A stretch of 64,000 nt of DNA from assembly GCA_028641055.1 (NCBI GenBank), contig CM054060.1, forward strand, positions 54,586,292 to 54,650,291. The letters run 5' to 3'. The stretch comes from Alopecurus myosuroides (Eukaryota; Streptophyta; Magnoliopsida; Poales; Poaceae). Both the position numbers and the translations under genes were made by a program. This document shows, piece by piece, positions 36,377 through 46,566 of this stretch (positions are counted from its first letter, which is position 1; the number at the start of each line of letters is the position of its first letter). The notes beneath the pieces were generated by a model that had not been told where the DNA came from, made no database searches, and saw only the letters and a program-made list of their open reading frames with translations.

Positions 36377-37353
36377 CATCCCCAAGCTTAACTCCTGCTC
36401 GTCCTCGAGTAGGTAACTGAGAACAAAATAATTTTTGAGGTGACATGAAGCCAACACAAATCTTGTTCTAAGTTATGTAAAAGCATTGCAAGCTGAGATC
36501 AAAGTACTTGAATAAAGGAATGGTAAATATTATTTGAACTAATGTAAACTTAGCAACTATGTTGCACATGAAAAGTAACACAAATAAAAGACAATGAATA
36601 ATGGAGCATTGAAAGTGATATATTTATTTCAATCAGAAAGAAAAACATAATAAAGTGGTATCCAGCTTGTCCTTCGTGTGGTAGCAAAACATAAATGCCA
36701 GAACACCTTCAAAGTTTAAATGGCGACTAGATACAAATAATTTGAGAACAAGGAATACCATAATTATGAATCAATCAATAATAAATGGGACTATGCACAT
36801 TATACTCAGAATGACAACTATGCACACTTAAGTGGTGCACAAAGTAAGAAGATGAAGACTCAGCATAAAAGTAAAAGAAATGCCCTTCACAGTGGGAAGC
36901 GGGGATTACTCATGTACTAGAGATTTTTATTTAATAAAATAGAGATACCGAAAACAATTTTGAGAGAAGTGTATGTCTATATCACCGAATGATATCAAAT
37001 GACCTATCATCTTTTGATGTTTAATGGCTTCAAGAGCGGCCCATAGGAGAATCATAACATTCCCATGTCTCCTTGTTTGCACAAGCTAAGTTCATGATTT
37101 CTCAAGTGCATAGTGTGACGAGATTTTAACGTTATTTTTGTAGCTTACTTTGGGCTGGGCAACCAGATGCCTGCTCTTTTTGCATAATTAAAAACTAGGA
37201 CATTATTAATGATATTCAGGTGTGAAGCCATCAAACATGAAAACACAATAACGCATTCAATACTTTCTCATGAGGTAAAACAAGAACACAAAACATGTTA
37301 ATAATTTTGAAGGTTTAAAGGTTGCACACGAGAAATTTACTTGGAGTGGCGGT
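36377..37353 (-). mobile_element. Element B internal 3' region (minus)
   Basis: This is the reverse complement of the 3' non-coding region seen in elements A, C and D: polypurine-tract side CCCCAAGCTTAACTCCTGCTC, then about 1 kb. It stops abruptly near 37353 at AGTGGCGGT, where element D continues with AGTTAAATACCACATG. The remaining internal region of B is deleted. Confidence 0.8.
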
Positions 37354-37391
37354 GAAATTTACTTGAGTTCTATTGAAATCTTTTTGTGTAG

Positions 37392-37675
37392 TAATAGATC
37401 GACAACCTTTATACCTATTTCAAAGATGGATAATTTTGTATCTAACTCGATAAAGGCAAGTGCAGATCTATGAATAGGGAACGTTGCAATACTGTCTACA
37501 GGACCCAAATTTTCAACAAGCTCCCCAAGAACGTTGAAAATTCGTCTGAGAGTAGCTCCACCGAATGGAACACTAAGAAGAGATATCGTGTCAATTACTT
37601 CCATTCCTATCATCAACCTGTCTATAGCACTCATAGCTACAACTCTAACTCGATTATTGCTTAAATAAAAGTACT
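37392..37675 (-). pseudogene. atpB: Nuclear copy of plastid atpB fragment (NUPT)
   Basis: The minus-strand frame reads [68 protein letters not shown] and GIKVVDLL. This is unmistakably the N-terminal part of the plastid ATP synthase beta subunit. The plastid protein has [20 protein letters not shown] and GEPVDNLGPVDT at these places, so this copy has changed Gly, Ala and Pro residues, mostly by C/T-type transitions. It covers roughly 95 codons and misses both ends of the gene. It lies exactly between the broken internal region of element B and a broken LTR, which points to plastid DNA captured as filler in break repair. It is not functional. Confidence 0.92.
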
Positions 37676-37689
37676 GGTGTGTAGTTGAC

Positions 37690-38527
37690 GGGAGCGTGAA
37701 ACCTTCACACAAACACAAACTCTCCATTCTCCCCAACTTTTTAGAAGGTTGTCAATCTTCCGGCCCCGCTGAAAACAAAAGAATTAAACATATAGAGTCT
37801 TGTAAAACAATAAAAGTAAAAACGGAACAACAAGGAAACAATGATAAAACATGCTTAAAAGAAGGTTTGCAATATGAGTAAAATAGGACCGGGGGCCATA
37901 GGTTCACTAGTGGTGTCTCTCCAAAGAAAACAAACATGCTAGGTGAACAAATTACAGTTAGGAAATTGACAAATGATGAACGTATAACAATAATATTATG
38001 AAGAGATATAGTTCACGGGTTCTAACATTATAGGCATTACGTCAAGGCATATGGACCGCTATCCAGCATGCATCCATATCTAGAAGTCCACCTCAAGAAA
38101 GTTATCTAGCAAATCTCTTGGTATTAAGTTGCAGCAACAAAGTCATTGCTATGTGTGCAACAAACAACTGCATTAAGAACAATACGTAATGTAAGCAGTA
38201 GTTCCCATCCGTAGACAAGAGCACCATTGTTTTCTCCCTAGTAGCAACAACACATACTACCCCTGCACGTTTCTGTCACTCGAGCGCAGGCAACAAGGAC
38301 GCATGAACCCACTATCTAGCATATAAACCCTCTCTTGGAGGTGAAAACAAATTATGTGCCCAAGATAATCATAAACACCAGAGAACATTGCAAGATAAGA
38401 TTAAAACTCTCTACGAATATAAGTGAAGCATCTCAGATTGACATGAACAAAATAATCATAATCTCATGGTTCATCGGATCCCAGCAAACAAAACATGCAC
38501 AATTATATAACGGTGGTCTCGATCATG
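37690..38527 (-). mobile_element. Truncated LTR of the element B type (minus)
   Basis: This is a reverse-complement LTR fragment corresponding to 33290-34117 of the element B 3' LTR (shared ATCTTCCGG, CGGAACAACAAG, ATATGGACCGCTATCCAGCATG and ATAACGGTGGTCTCGATCAT). It lacks the extreme LTR end on the left, next to the atpB fragment. It is broken on the right by the insertion of element C at 38533. The remaining half is not found beyond element C. Confidence 0.85.
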
Positions 38528-38532
38528 TGAGG

Positions 38533-40202
38533 TGATACATCTCCAACGTATCTATAATTTCTGATGTTCCATGATTGATATTATGCCATTTGCTACATGT
38601 TTTCTATACACTTTATATCATTTTTATGGATTTCCTAGGACTAACCTATTGACAAGATGCCATAGCGCGAGTTCCTGTTTTCTGATGTTTTTGGTTTTAG
38701 AAAAGTTGTTCTCGGAATATTCTCGGGATTGGACGAAACAAAATCCGAGGGTCATATTTTTTTTCTGTCACGTACCCGGAGTCGGGAGGGATCCGGAGGG
38801 GGGCCCCGAGGCAGCCACACCATAGGGTGGCACGACCCCTCCCTTGGCCGCGCCACCATGTGGTGTGGGCCCCTCGGCGCACACAGACATCGCCCTTTCG
38901 CTTATATAAGCTCCTCCTCGGGAAACCCTAAATACCCGAGCCTCCATCCACGAAAAGTTCTGTAGCCGCCATCATCATCAACCCTAGTTCGGGAGCGTTC
39001 TGAAGCTCTCCTCGGCACCCTGCCGGGAGGGGAAATCGTCATCGGAGGACTCTACATCACCATGCCTGCCTCCGGAGTGATGTGTGAGTAGTTCATTCTT
39101 GGACTACGGGTCCATAGGAGTAGCTAGATGGTTCTCTTCTCCTCCTTTTGTGCCATCATGTTTATATCTTGTGAGTTGCCTAACATGGTCAGGATCATCT
39201 TATTGTATTGCTACATGTCGTGTTTTCCGGGATCTGATGAATATTGAATGATATGTCAAGTTTATTATAGATCTATCTTTTATATGTTATTTGTGATCTT
39301 GCATGCTCTCCGTTACTAGTAGATGCACTGGCCAAGTTGATGCTTGTAACTCCAAGAGGGAGTATTTATGCTCTATAGTGGGTTCGTGCCTCCAGTTATT
39401 TAGGAGAGTGACAATAACTTCTAAGATTGTGGATGTGTTGTTGCCACTAGGGATAAAACAACAATGCTTTGTCTAAGGATAATTCTATTGTTAAATTATG
39501 CACTTTACTTAATGCAATAATCTGTTGCTTGCAACTTAATACCCAAGGTTTGCTTGGATTACGTTCTAAGAGTGGATTATTAGTCATAGATGCATTTGGA
39601 TTACGGTCTATGTATCATGTTGTAATGCCAAAATAAATCTCATAGTAATCATCGTGTCTTGCATATGCACTACGGTGCAACCTCTATCTCTGTCAATTTC
39701 CTAGCTGTAATTTGTTTACCCAACATGTTATTTTCTGTTTCGGAGAGACAACACTAGTGAACTATGGACCCCTAGTCCATTATTTTACACTAATAATACA
39801 ACCTATTGCAAGCACCGTTCTCCTTGCTACAAGCACTATTCTCTTTTACTACAAGCACGGTTCTCTTTTACTGCAAACATTGTTCTCTTTTCATTCACTC
39901 CAAACAAACATCATCTTTCCACACTATATGTTTAATCCTTTGTGTTCAGCAAAACCGGTGAGATTGACAACCTCACTGTTTCGTTGGGGCAAAGTATCTT
40001 GGTTGTGTTGTGTGCAGATTCCACGTTGCTGCTGAGCCTGGTAGTGCACTCTGCCAACATCAGCTATCAACAACCTTTGGAAGTGATTTTTTCTCCTACT
40101 GGTCCGATTAAAGCTTGGTTTCTTACTGAGGGAAAACTAGCTGCTATACTCTTCATACCTTCCTCTTGGGGTCTCCCAACGAACGTGTGTCTAACGCCAT
40201 CA
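38533..40202 (+). mobile_element. 5' LTR of element C
   Basis: This 1,670-bp LTR begins TGATACATCTCC and ends AACGCCATCA. A TATA box CTTATATAAG lies at 38901-38910, so transcription should start shortly after. It retains all segments shared with A, B and D, including the CACCCTGCCGGGAG segment. Confidence 0.88.
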
Positions 40203-40213
40203 AGCTCTTTTTC

Positions 40214-40230
40214 TGGCGCCATTGTCGGGG
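40214..40230 (+). other. Primer-binding site, tRNA-Asp type
   Basis: TGGCGCCATTGTCGGGG starts 12 nt after the LTR end. It matches the complement of the plant tRNA-Asp(GUC) 3' end, TGGCGCCGTTGCCGGGG, at 15 of 17 positions. A tRNA-Asp primer is common in plant Gypsy-type elements. Confidence 0.8.
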
Positions 40231-40398
40231 AGGAAGAGGATTTCTGCAAGCGGAGTCCCTCACCTCCAATCTTTTTTACTTTGTTATTGTTTTGCTTGGT
40301 TTATTTTATTTTGTCTTGTTTGCTTATTTATATCAAAAACACAAAAACATTAGTTCCTATTCAAAGTAGCCTTTATGTCTAGTCCTGTCCCTTTTACC

Positions 40399-41245
40399 AT
40401 GTCACATGAGGAAATGGTCTTCACTTTGAAACAAGGGAGCGAGGAGAGTCTTAAAGAAGCTTGGTCTAGATTTTTTTGATTCCTATTGTAAAATTGAGCC
40501 TAAAATAATTCTAAGCCTGTTTCTTCGTAGATTTTACTTTGGTCTTGTTCTTTGCTATAGATATGCTTTGGATATTGTAGTGGGAGGAAATTTCCTTCAT
40601 GGTGATGGGGATAAAGATTTTAATTATATAAAGAAGCTGATCACAACCTATAGCTCACCTAGTAAATTTGATTCAGCCCTTGTGAGCATACATGCTAGAT
40701 TAAACACTCTTGAGACACATATATCTTGTTTAAAAGAAGGTTATAATCAGATTCGTGAACATTATGATTATGTCCCAGTAAATTTTGAAACCTCAAATTG
40801 GATCCCTACAGTAAAAGTTGCTATCAATGGTGAAACCTTTCATGCTCGTTGTGATATTATGTGTGAATTTTGTCTTATGCCTAAAGATATTTACGAATCT
40901 TTGAATCTTTGGGGACTTGATGAGGTTGGAGAAGGAATACCTCTTACTAAGAATGTCATTATATTTCCCATTTGGATAGATGAAGGAATGTTTACAAAAC
41001 TCCTAGGAAGAACGGTATCTACTGTCTATCTTGTTATTGAATGTGTAGAAAAAGGACAAATTACTCTTGGAAGGTCTCTGCTAAAACTCTTGGGAGCAAC
41101 GATAGATATGGAAAAAGGCACCATGAATTTCACCTCTACACCAAGCTGCAATCATGTGTTCCCTAAAAGTAATAATAAGGCTAAGAAAGGTAAACATAAG
41201 GCTCGTGGTCTTGTTTTGGATGCTTCTTCACTTGAAAATACTTGA
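40399..41245 (+). pseudogene. Gag-protease remnant of element C
   Basis: An ATG at 40399 opens a Gag-like frame (FTLKQGSEESLKEAWSRF). After one frameshift in a seven-T run at about 40472 the protein continues as FYFGLVLCYRYALD and then the 40568-41245 frame. The second half resembles the pepsin-like protease segment of these elements (PTVKVAINGETFHARCD, LMPKDIYESLNLWGL, LGRTVSTVYLVIE, ITLGRSLLKLLGATIDMEKG). The catalytic D-(S/L)-G-A loop reads DIMCEF (Asp at residue 96 of that frame), so the protease is very likely dead. No further pol domains follow. Confidence 0.8.
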
Positions 41246-42730
41246 TTCTTGTTTTCTGGGCCTAGCTAAAAGGTGTTAAAGAAAAGCACTTCTTGGGAGA
41301 TAACTCATGTTTCATTCTTTTTGCAATGTTTTCTTCTGTTTTCTTTGAGTCAAGTCGTTGTTTATTTCTGTAGCAATTCCTTTGTATCTTTACTTTTTTG
41401 AATTGTTGTGCCAAGTAAAGTCTCTAGTGAAAGGTTGATGCTAGATTTGGATTTTTGCACTGTAACCGATTTTTTTCCGTCCACCGCTTAATTCGCCATA
41501 ATTTCCAGAAATATTGAAACATCCTGAATTTTTTTGTGCATGATCCTTATATATTTACATAATTTTCCTTAGTTTGGAGTTTTTCTAATCTGAGCAATGT
41601 AAGTGCCTTGAAAAAATTCTTCTTTACAGACTATTCTGGTTTTGACAGATTCTGCCTTTTACTTTGCATTCTCTCTTTTACTATGTTGAGTGGATCTCTT
41701 GGCTCCACAAAACATCAGTGGTTGTAGCTAATGTTTAGAAAGTATTAGCAATTCTTGTGTCAAGGTATAACATGTGAGTTTTTGACTATGCACTAACCCT
41801 CTTATGAGAATTACTTTGAGTTTGGTGTGAAGGAAGTTTTCAAGGGTCAAGAGAAGAGGATGATATAATGTGATCAGGAAGAGTGAAAAGCTTAAGCTTG
41901 GGGATGCCCCCATGGATCATCCCAACAAATTCCAATAAGACTCAAGTGTCTAAGCTTGGGGATGCCCAAGGCATCCCTTTCTTCATCAGCAACTTATCAG
42001 GTCACTTCTAGTGAAACTATATTTTTATTCGGTCACATCATATGTATTTTACATGGAGCGTTTTTCCTGTAATAAACTTGGTTGGAACCTAGCATTATTG
42101 TGTGGGAGAGAGACACACTCCACTTTTTCATATGAATACAAGTATTCTTCATTTTTCATCTAGCTACTGCAATCCTTTTAGCTCCTGATTTTCATGCATC
42201 TCTTATTTAGAGTTGTTAGCTCTTGTAGAGTAGTACTCTCTTGTTTCATTGATAAGTTATTTTCAGAGTTTTTGTTTTAATAAAGTGATTGGTGTTGGAA
42301 AGCAAAAAAGTATTTCATGCTTATAAAGGTGCAAAAGAAGCTTGTTTAGACTGTGGCTTAGACTTTATCATGTCATGTTTGATATTATTGTAATTCTATG
42401 CTTAGTAATTATTGATGTAGCATGACCTGTCTCAAATATCTGAGAGTGCTTAATATTCCATTGAAAGAAATCAAGAGTTGTTTTTATTATATCGAAGCAT
42501 AATATTGTGGTATTCTCCGGATGCTTTATTTTGTTGACTTGGCACATGCTTACACCATGTTATGACTACAAACCAGTCACCTCTAGCCTCTATGATCATT
42601 TAGTTTTTGACTTGTAATATCATTTATGCTTTGATTAATAATGTTTTTGTCTCTATGCATGATTATATCCATTATTGCTCTCTTAATTTGTCACTCCTAT
42701 TCTCTTGTTAGCCTTCACCTGTATAAAGTA
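41246..42730 (+). mobile_element. Element C non-coding internal region, left of the CACTA insertion
   Basis: It aligns with element A at 1475-2965 and, reversed, with element D at 52780-53510. It contains the CCTAGCTAAAAGG and CTTAAGCTTGGGGATGCCC segments. There is no coding capacity. It resumes at 48705 after the CACTA element. Confidence 0.8.
42728..42730. repeat. CACTA-2 target-site duplication GTA (left; right copy 48702-48704)
   Basis: GTA precedes CACTAGTGG on the left and follows CCACTAGTG on the right. The homologous stretch of element A shows a continuous CACCTGTACTGATTATGAG-type sequence at this point. Confidence 0.9.
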
Positions 42731-42744
42731 CACTAGTGGAAAAC

Positions 42745-42945
42745 AGGGCATTAGCCCCGGTTGGTAAGGGCCTAATGCCCCGACTGCCCAACCGGGTTCC
42801 TCAAACCCGGGCTAAAGGCCCCCCTTATGCCCCGGTTGGGTTACCAACCGGGGTAAAAGGCGTTCCCCACGTGAGCTCTGCGTAGCGTGCAAGCACCCAC
42901 CTTTTACCCCGGTTGGTAACACCAACCGGAGCAAAAGGTGTCCTG
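42745..42945. repeat. Subterminal inverted repeats of CACTA-2 (left cluster)
   Basis: GCCCCGGTTGG and its complement CCAACCGGGGC occur several times, often paired as CCCCGGTTGGTAACACCAAC-type palindromes. Related clusters lie at 45160-45325, 47399-47447 and 48465-48660. In CACTA elements, clustered subterminal words are transposase-binding sites. The internal clusters at 45160-45325 and 47399-47447 are unusual, because they lie far from either end. Confidence 0.8.
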
Positions 42946-43185
42946 CCGCGACAGAGTTTTTGGTTGTTTCTCTGCCGCGGCAGAGCTTTGGCATGTTTCT
43001 TTTTGGGCTGTTTTTTTTCGGTGAGGCTGTTAATAACATATTTTTTGCACATCGATAGTAACCATCATAAAAACCATTGCATGCATTGGTATCATCAAAA
43101 TATAATTACACTGATCTTAATTAGATCATTACGTCCGAATAGAGTACACATCGAGAGATCATTACATGCAGATCATTGTTTATAC

Positions 43186-44280
43186 TTAAGGATGCAATCT
43201 TCCATTTTCAGATACGACCTCCTTCAGCAGAAAACCCGCCCATTCCTCTTGAAGTGCTTGTAAGGAGTCTTCCGGTAGGAGCTTCCTCTGGAGATCGTAG
43301 AGCCTTATATTTACTCTTCTCCCTAACCGCTCATTCACGATTATCCTTATGTTCTCCATGACATAGAAGCCACATAAATTTGTTCCCTGTGGCTGTTGAG
43401 GGCACTTTACGAGAAATATAATTGAGTCAAATAATGATCAAGGAATTAAAGAGAGATGCGTGAATGTAGCAAGTACTACTTACGACGAGTTTGTCAAATC
43501 TCATTTTCAACTCCGCTAAACCGGGTTGTTCCTTCTTAAACCGGTTCCAAGCCCTGTCTGGAAAAAAAAATTATGCGTCATCGTATGATAATGATTGAAC
43601 AAAAGGGGACGGTGTAGTGCGACAACGATTGAACGTACTTTGTGAGCATTGACATAATGGGCTCGTACTCCTCTTTCTCTTTATCCATAGAGTCCATGAG
43701 ATCAACTATTCCGGTGTCAATGTGAATGTCGAAAAGAATCCAGTGAAATATGCACTGGCGATTAACTCATCAATTACACTTAATTAACACCGACTTAGCA
43801 AAATAGAAATGTGAAGGATTATGCATAAGACAATAAACACTCACTTTTGTCTGTAAGGAAATAGTATTTCGCTACAGTGAGATTGATTCCTCAAAAACAT
43901 AACTAGGTTATCCTTCGTATCTTTAACGTGTAACTTTAAAACGACATCATTGACGACATATGGGTCAATGAACCCAACGCCACCATTTCCATTACATTCC
44001 AGAATCTTCTTCCTGCATAATATATATCGTGAAGTGAGGATATAATATATATAAGAAGCAATGATCGAACTAGCTGAGGTAAATACTTACAGACAATAGG
44101 TGTTGATGATCGATTTGTCGAGGGCGTCGAGATTATATAAGAAATAAAGATCTTCAAAATCAATATACATCAAGTCATTGCGGAAGTAATCCTGTTGTCT
44201 AATTTTCACCTCAACTTGCTCTATCCCATCTCCTGCGCTTTGGATATACCACGTATGCAGTTGGCCCTCGGTTCCCTCTA
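43186..44280 (-). pseudogene. Ulp1-like cysteine peptidase (C48 family) domain of CACTA-2, C-terminal exons
   Basis: Five minus-strand exons can be read: about 44274-44091 (LHTWYIQSAGDG, DALDKSIINTYCL), 44012-43845 (KKILECNGNGGVGFIDPYVV), 43754-43639 (HWILFDIHIDTGIVDLMDSM), 43553-43484 (AWNRFKKEQPGLAEL) and 43404-43186 (KCPQQPQGTNLCGFYVMENI, ending GRLHP-stop). HW, the Asp of FDIHID or VDLMD, and the Gln and Cys of QPQGTNLCGF are the C48 catalytic pattern. Many grass CACTA and MULE elements carry such a Ulp1-like domain. All junctions are GT-AG, but exons 2 and 3 disagree in phase by one base, so a frame break or a different junction exists there. No upstream exon was identified. Confidence 0.8.
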
Positions 44281-44310
44281 GATATATAGCTAATTTCCCT
44301 AAAAAAAATA

Positions 44311-44474
44311 CTCCCTCTGTATCGAAATATGAGATGTTTTAGCTAGCATTTCCTAGACAATATGTACCTAGACATGTTTTTGTGTAAGATGCATATGAAT
44401 CTACACACTAAAATATGTCTAGATGCATTATATCTACAAAATGCTAAAACATCTTATATTTTGATACGAGGGAG
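44311..44474. mobile_element. Stowaway-like MITE inside CACTA-2
   Basis: CTCCCTCTGTATCGAAATAT at the left and its near-complement ending ATACGAGGGAG at the right form terminal inverted repeats of about 30 bp flanked by TA (44309-44310 and 44475-44476). At 164 bp and with well-paired arms it is a typical grass Stowaway. Confidence 0.9.
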
Positions 44475-44479
44475 TACTA

Positions 44480-44790
44480 TCTAAAAATCCTAAGTATACT
44501 AAAAATTCCTAAAAATTACTAAGTATACTAAAAATTCCTAAGTAGCCTAAAAATTCCTAAAAATTCCTAAGTATACTAAAAATTCCTAAGTAATCTAAAA
44601 ATTCCTAAGTTTCTAAGTACTAATTCACTAAGTAATTAATATTCCTAAGTACAAATTCACTAAGTAATATTCCTAAGTACAAATTCACTAATACTAATAT
44701 TCCTAACTACAAATTTACTAATAGTGATATTCCTAAGTACTAATAACAACTAACAACTATTAACAACTAAATAACAACTAATAAACACTA
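44480..44790. repeat. AT-rich degenerate tandem repeat
   Basis: Repeated words CTAAAAATTCCTAAGTA and then AAGTACAAATTCACTAA alternate for about 300 bp, with units of 15-22 bp. It separates the peptidase exons from the GC-rich half of the element and is probably slippage-prone non-coding DNA. Confidence 0.75.
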
Positions 44791-44874
44791 ACAGTAAAAA
44801 ACTAACATAAAAAATAGTAACACTAAAAAACATGAACACAAAAAAAAAATCCGGCGAGGTGAGCACACTACGGA

Positions 44875-45150
44875 TGTGGAGCTCTCTCCGGCGAGCACTA
44901 CGGCGAGAAGTACCTCGAGAAAATGGCGGCGAGCTAGGCGCGGGCTCGGGGGCGCGGGCCGGGGGCGGGCTCGGGGGCGCGGTGGCGAGCTAGGCGGAGA
45001 GCTTAACGGCGCAGCGCGGCGCAATGGAGCTCTCTCCGGCGAGCACGAATTTGGGCAGCCTGACGGCGTCGGAGAGGAAATCGGCGCCGGGGACTTAGCG
45101 GTTTCTGCGAGAAGTGAGGGTTTGCCCCGGGCGGTTGCCCCGCCCAGGGT
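44875..45150. other. GC-rich segment upstream of the peptidase gene
   Basis: A very GC-rich stretch with the words GGAGCTCTCTCCGGCGAGCA at 44879 and again at 45026, and repeated GGGCTCGGGGGCGCG. It would be the promoter or 5' leader side of the minus-strand peptidase gene. The overlapping long frames on both strands are taken as by-products of composition. Confidence 0.4.
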
Positions 45151-45670
45151 TATATAGTGGGAGGCCTTTTGCCCCGGTTGGTAACACCAACCGGGGCAAA
45201 AGTGGGTCTTTTGCCCCGGTCCGTGTTGCCAATCGGGGCAAAAGGGTGGGAGGTGGGGCCCTCGCTTGCCGCTCACCTCCCCCCTTTTGCCCCGGTTGGT
45301 AACACAAACCGGGGCAAAAGCCCCAAAAATTTAGCTTTTTGGCTTCCTGCAGCCATTTTTTCCCATGCCCCGTTTAAATACATTTTCAAAATGTTTTTTC
45401 AGTTACATTTCAAATGATTTTGAATTAGGATAAAGTTTCAATATAAAATGTGTTTAAAATTGGACAAAGATTTCAAACACATTTCCTGTTTAAAAAATTA
45501 ATTATTCCAACTATTTAAACTAGTAACAATTTTAGAAATTTCAAACATTTTCTAAAACCTAGTTTACGAATGGTTTTCAATTTGAAGAAACTTTCAATAT
45601 GAAAAGTGTTTAAAATTGCATAAAGATTCCAAATACAAAATCTGTTTTAAAAAATAATTAAGAAAAGTGA

Positions 45671-45754
45671 GGCGCGGGAATTGTGCCTCGTGGCGCGGGA
45701 GTCCTGCCGCGTGGCGCGGGAGTTGTGACACGTGGCGCGGGAGTTGTGATGCGT
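45671..45754 (+). promoter_or_regulatory. Four 21-bp tandem GC boxes (E2F-like) before the CACTA AP2 gene
   Basis: GGCGCGGGA occurs at 45671, 45692, 45713 and 45734, exactly 21 bp apart. The last copy ends about 29 bp before a TATA box. Two helical turns of spacing places all four on the same DNA face. The complement of the first copy reads ATTCCCGCGCC, which fits the plant E2F consensus WTTSSCSS; the other three carry ACTCCCGC, one base off. The array therefore looks like an upstream activating block, but factor identity is inference. Confidence 0.6.
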
Positions 45755-45770
45755 GGCCACGAGCGCGCGG

Positions 45771-45777
45771 TATAAAC
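45771..45777 (+). promoter_or_regulatory. TATA box of the CACTA AP2 gene
   Basis: TATAAAC lies in GC-rich sequence 57 bp before the ATG. It is the only TATA word in the surrounding 100 bp and has ideal spacing from the GC boxes, so the gene carries its own compact promoter. Confidence 0.7.
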
Positions 45778-45827
45778 TGCCGCGCCTCGAGCGTCTTCTC
45801 CTCTCCACGCACCGTCGCGCCACCACC

Positions 45828-46481
45828 ATGCCTCCGAGGAGTAACAACACCACCGGCTTCCGCGGCGTCCGAGCACGGCAGAACAGAATGTTCACCGTGC
45901 ATATCCGCTGCGGGGACGACCGCATCCCCCTCGGCTCCTTTGCGACGGCGGCGGAGGCCGTCCGCGCCTGGGACGCGGCGGCCTGGCGCCTCAACCGCCT
46001 GCGGTCGCTGATGAACTTCAACGACTGCCACACCCTCTGGGAAGCGGAGGCCAGGGCGCCGACGCCGCAGATCGTCACTGCCGCTGACCACCGCCACCTC
46101 AGGCACCGCGCGTTTCATGGCCTAGTCGACGCCAGGGACGACCGCGTGGTCCGTGAGTATTACCGGAACAATCCGGGGGAGGAGAACGCCGACGAGGAGC
46201 TTTGGCAGACCCGCGCGGCTGAGCGGGCGGAGCGCCGCCTCGAACGCCACCTCGCGTTAGATGCCGCTCGGGTGGCGGGGACGAAGGCGCTGCAAGAGCT
46301 CCGTCGGGCCGACCACGCCGGCGAAGTATGGGCCTCCGACGATCCGAGGTGGGGGCCTATCTCGGACGTACCATCATGCACCTCCGACGACGACGAGGAG
46401 GTCACCGACGAGTTCGCCGCCGCCGACGACCAGGAGGATCGTTCACCGACGAGTTCCCCGGCCGACGACGACGAGGAGTAG
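45828..46481 (+). CDS. AP2-domain protein encoded inside the CACTA transposon
   Basis: An intact intronless frame of 217 residues starts at the ATG in CACCACCATGCC. Residues 10-64 form a short AP2 domain: GFRGVRARQNRMFTVHIR, PLGSFATAAEAVRAWDAAAW and NRLRSLMNF. It keeps the RGVR start, the HIR strand, the LG-F turn and the RAWDAAA helix, but WLG is PLG and WVAEIR is FTVHIR. So it is unlike the host ERF at 10646. A charged helical middle (about 110-160, rich in Arg/Glu/Ala) follows, and an acidic tail ends it (DDDEEVTDEF, SPADDDEE). Similar MPPR...RGVR...DAAAWRL proteins are, as I recall, abundant in Triticeae annotations. Possible roles are binding element ends or host promoters; neither is shown. 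Confidence 0.85.
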   Translation: MPPRSNNTTGFRGVRARQNRMFTVHIRCGDDRIPLGSFATAAEAVRAWDAAAWRLNRLRSLMNFNDCHTLWEAEARAPTPQIVTAADHRHLRHRAFHGLVDARDDRVVREYYRNNPGEENADEELWQTRAAERAERRLERHLALDAARVAGTKALQELRRADHAGEVWASDDPRWGPISDVPSCTSDDDEEVTDEFAAADDQEDRSPTSSPADDDEE

Positions 46482-46566
46482 TGTTCGTCTGCTTTCTGTT
46501 TTTAATAAAATAATTTGTTGTATTCCGGGAAACTGCGGCGCGCTAGCGCGTCTGTTTTGTGTTTTC

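Noticed and set aside
37359..37736. Functional ATP synthase beta gene
   Set aside because: Only about 95 internal codons are present, with key residues altered and retroelement DNA fused on both sides.
40568..41245. Independent host gene of 225 codons
   Set aside because: It begins with TTG, lies just after an LTR and primer site, and its upstream Gag frame joins it through one indel; it is a retroelement protease remnant.
44788..45276. Minus-strand 162-codon ORF
   Set aside because: It runs through the GC-rich leader and subterminal palindromes of CACTA-2; composition explains it, with no conserved segment.
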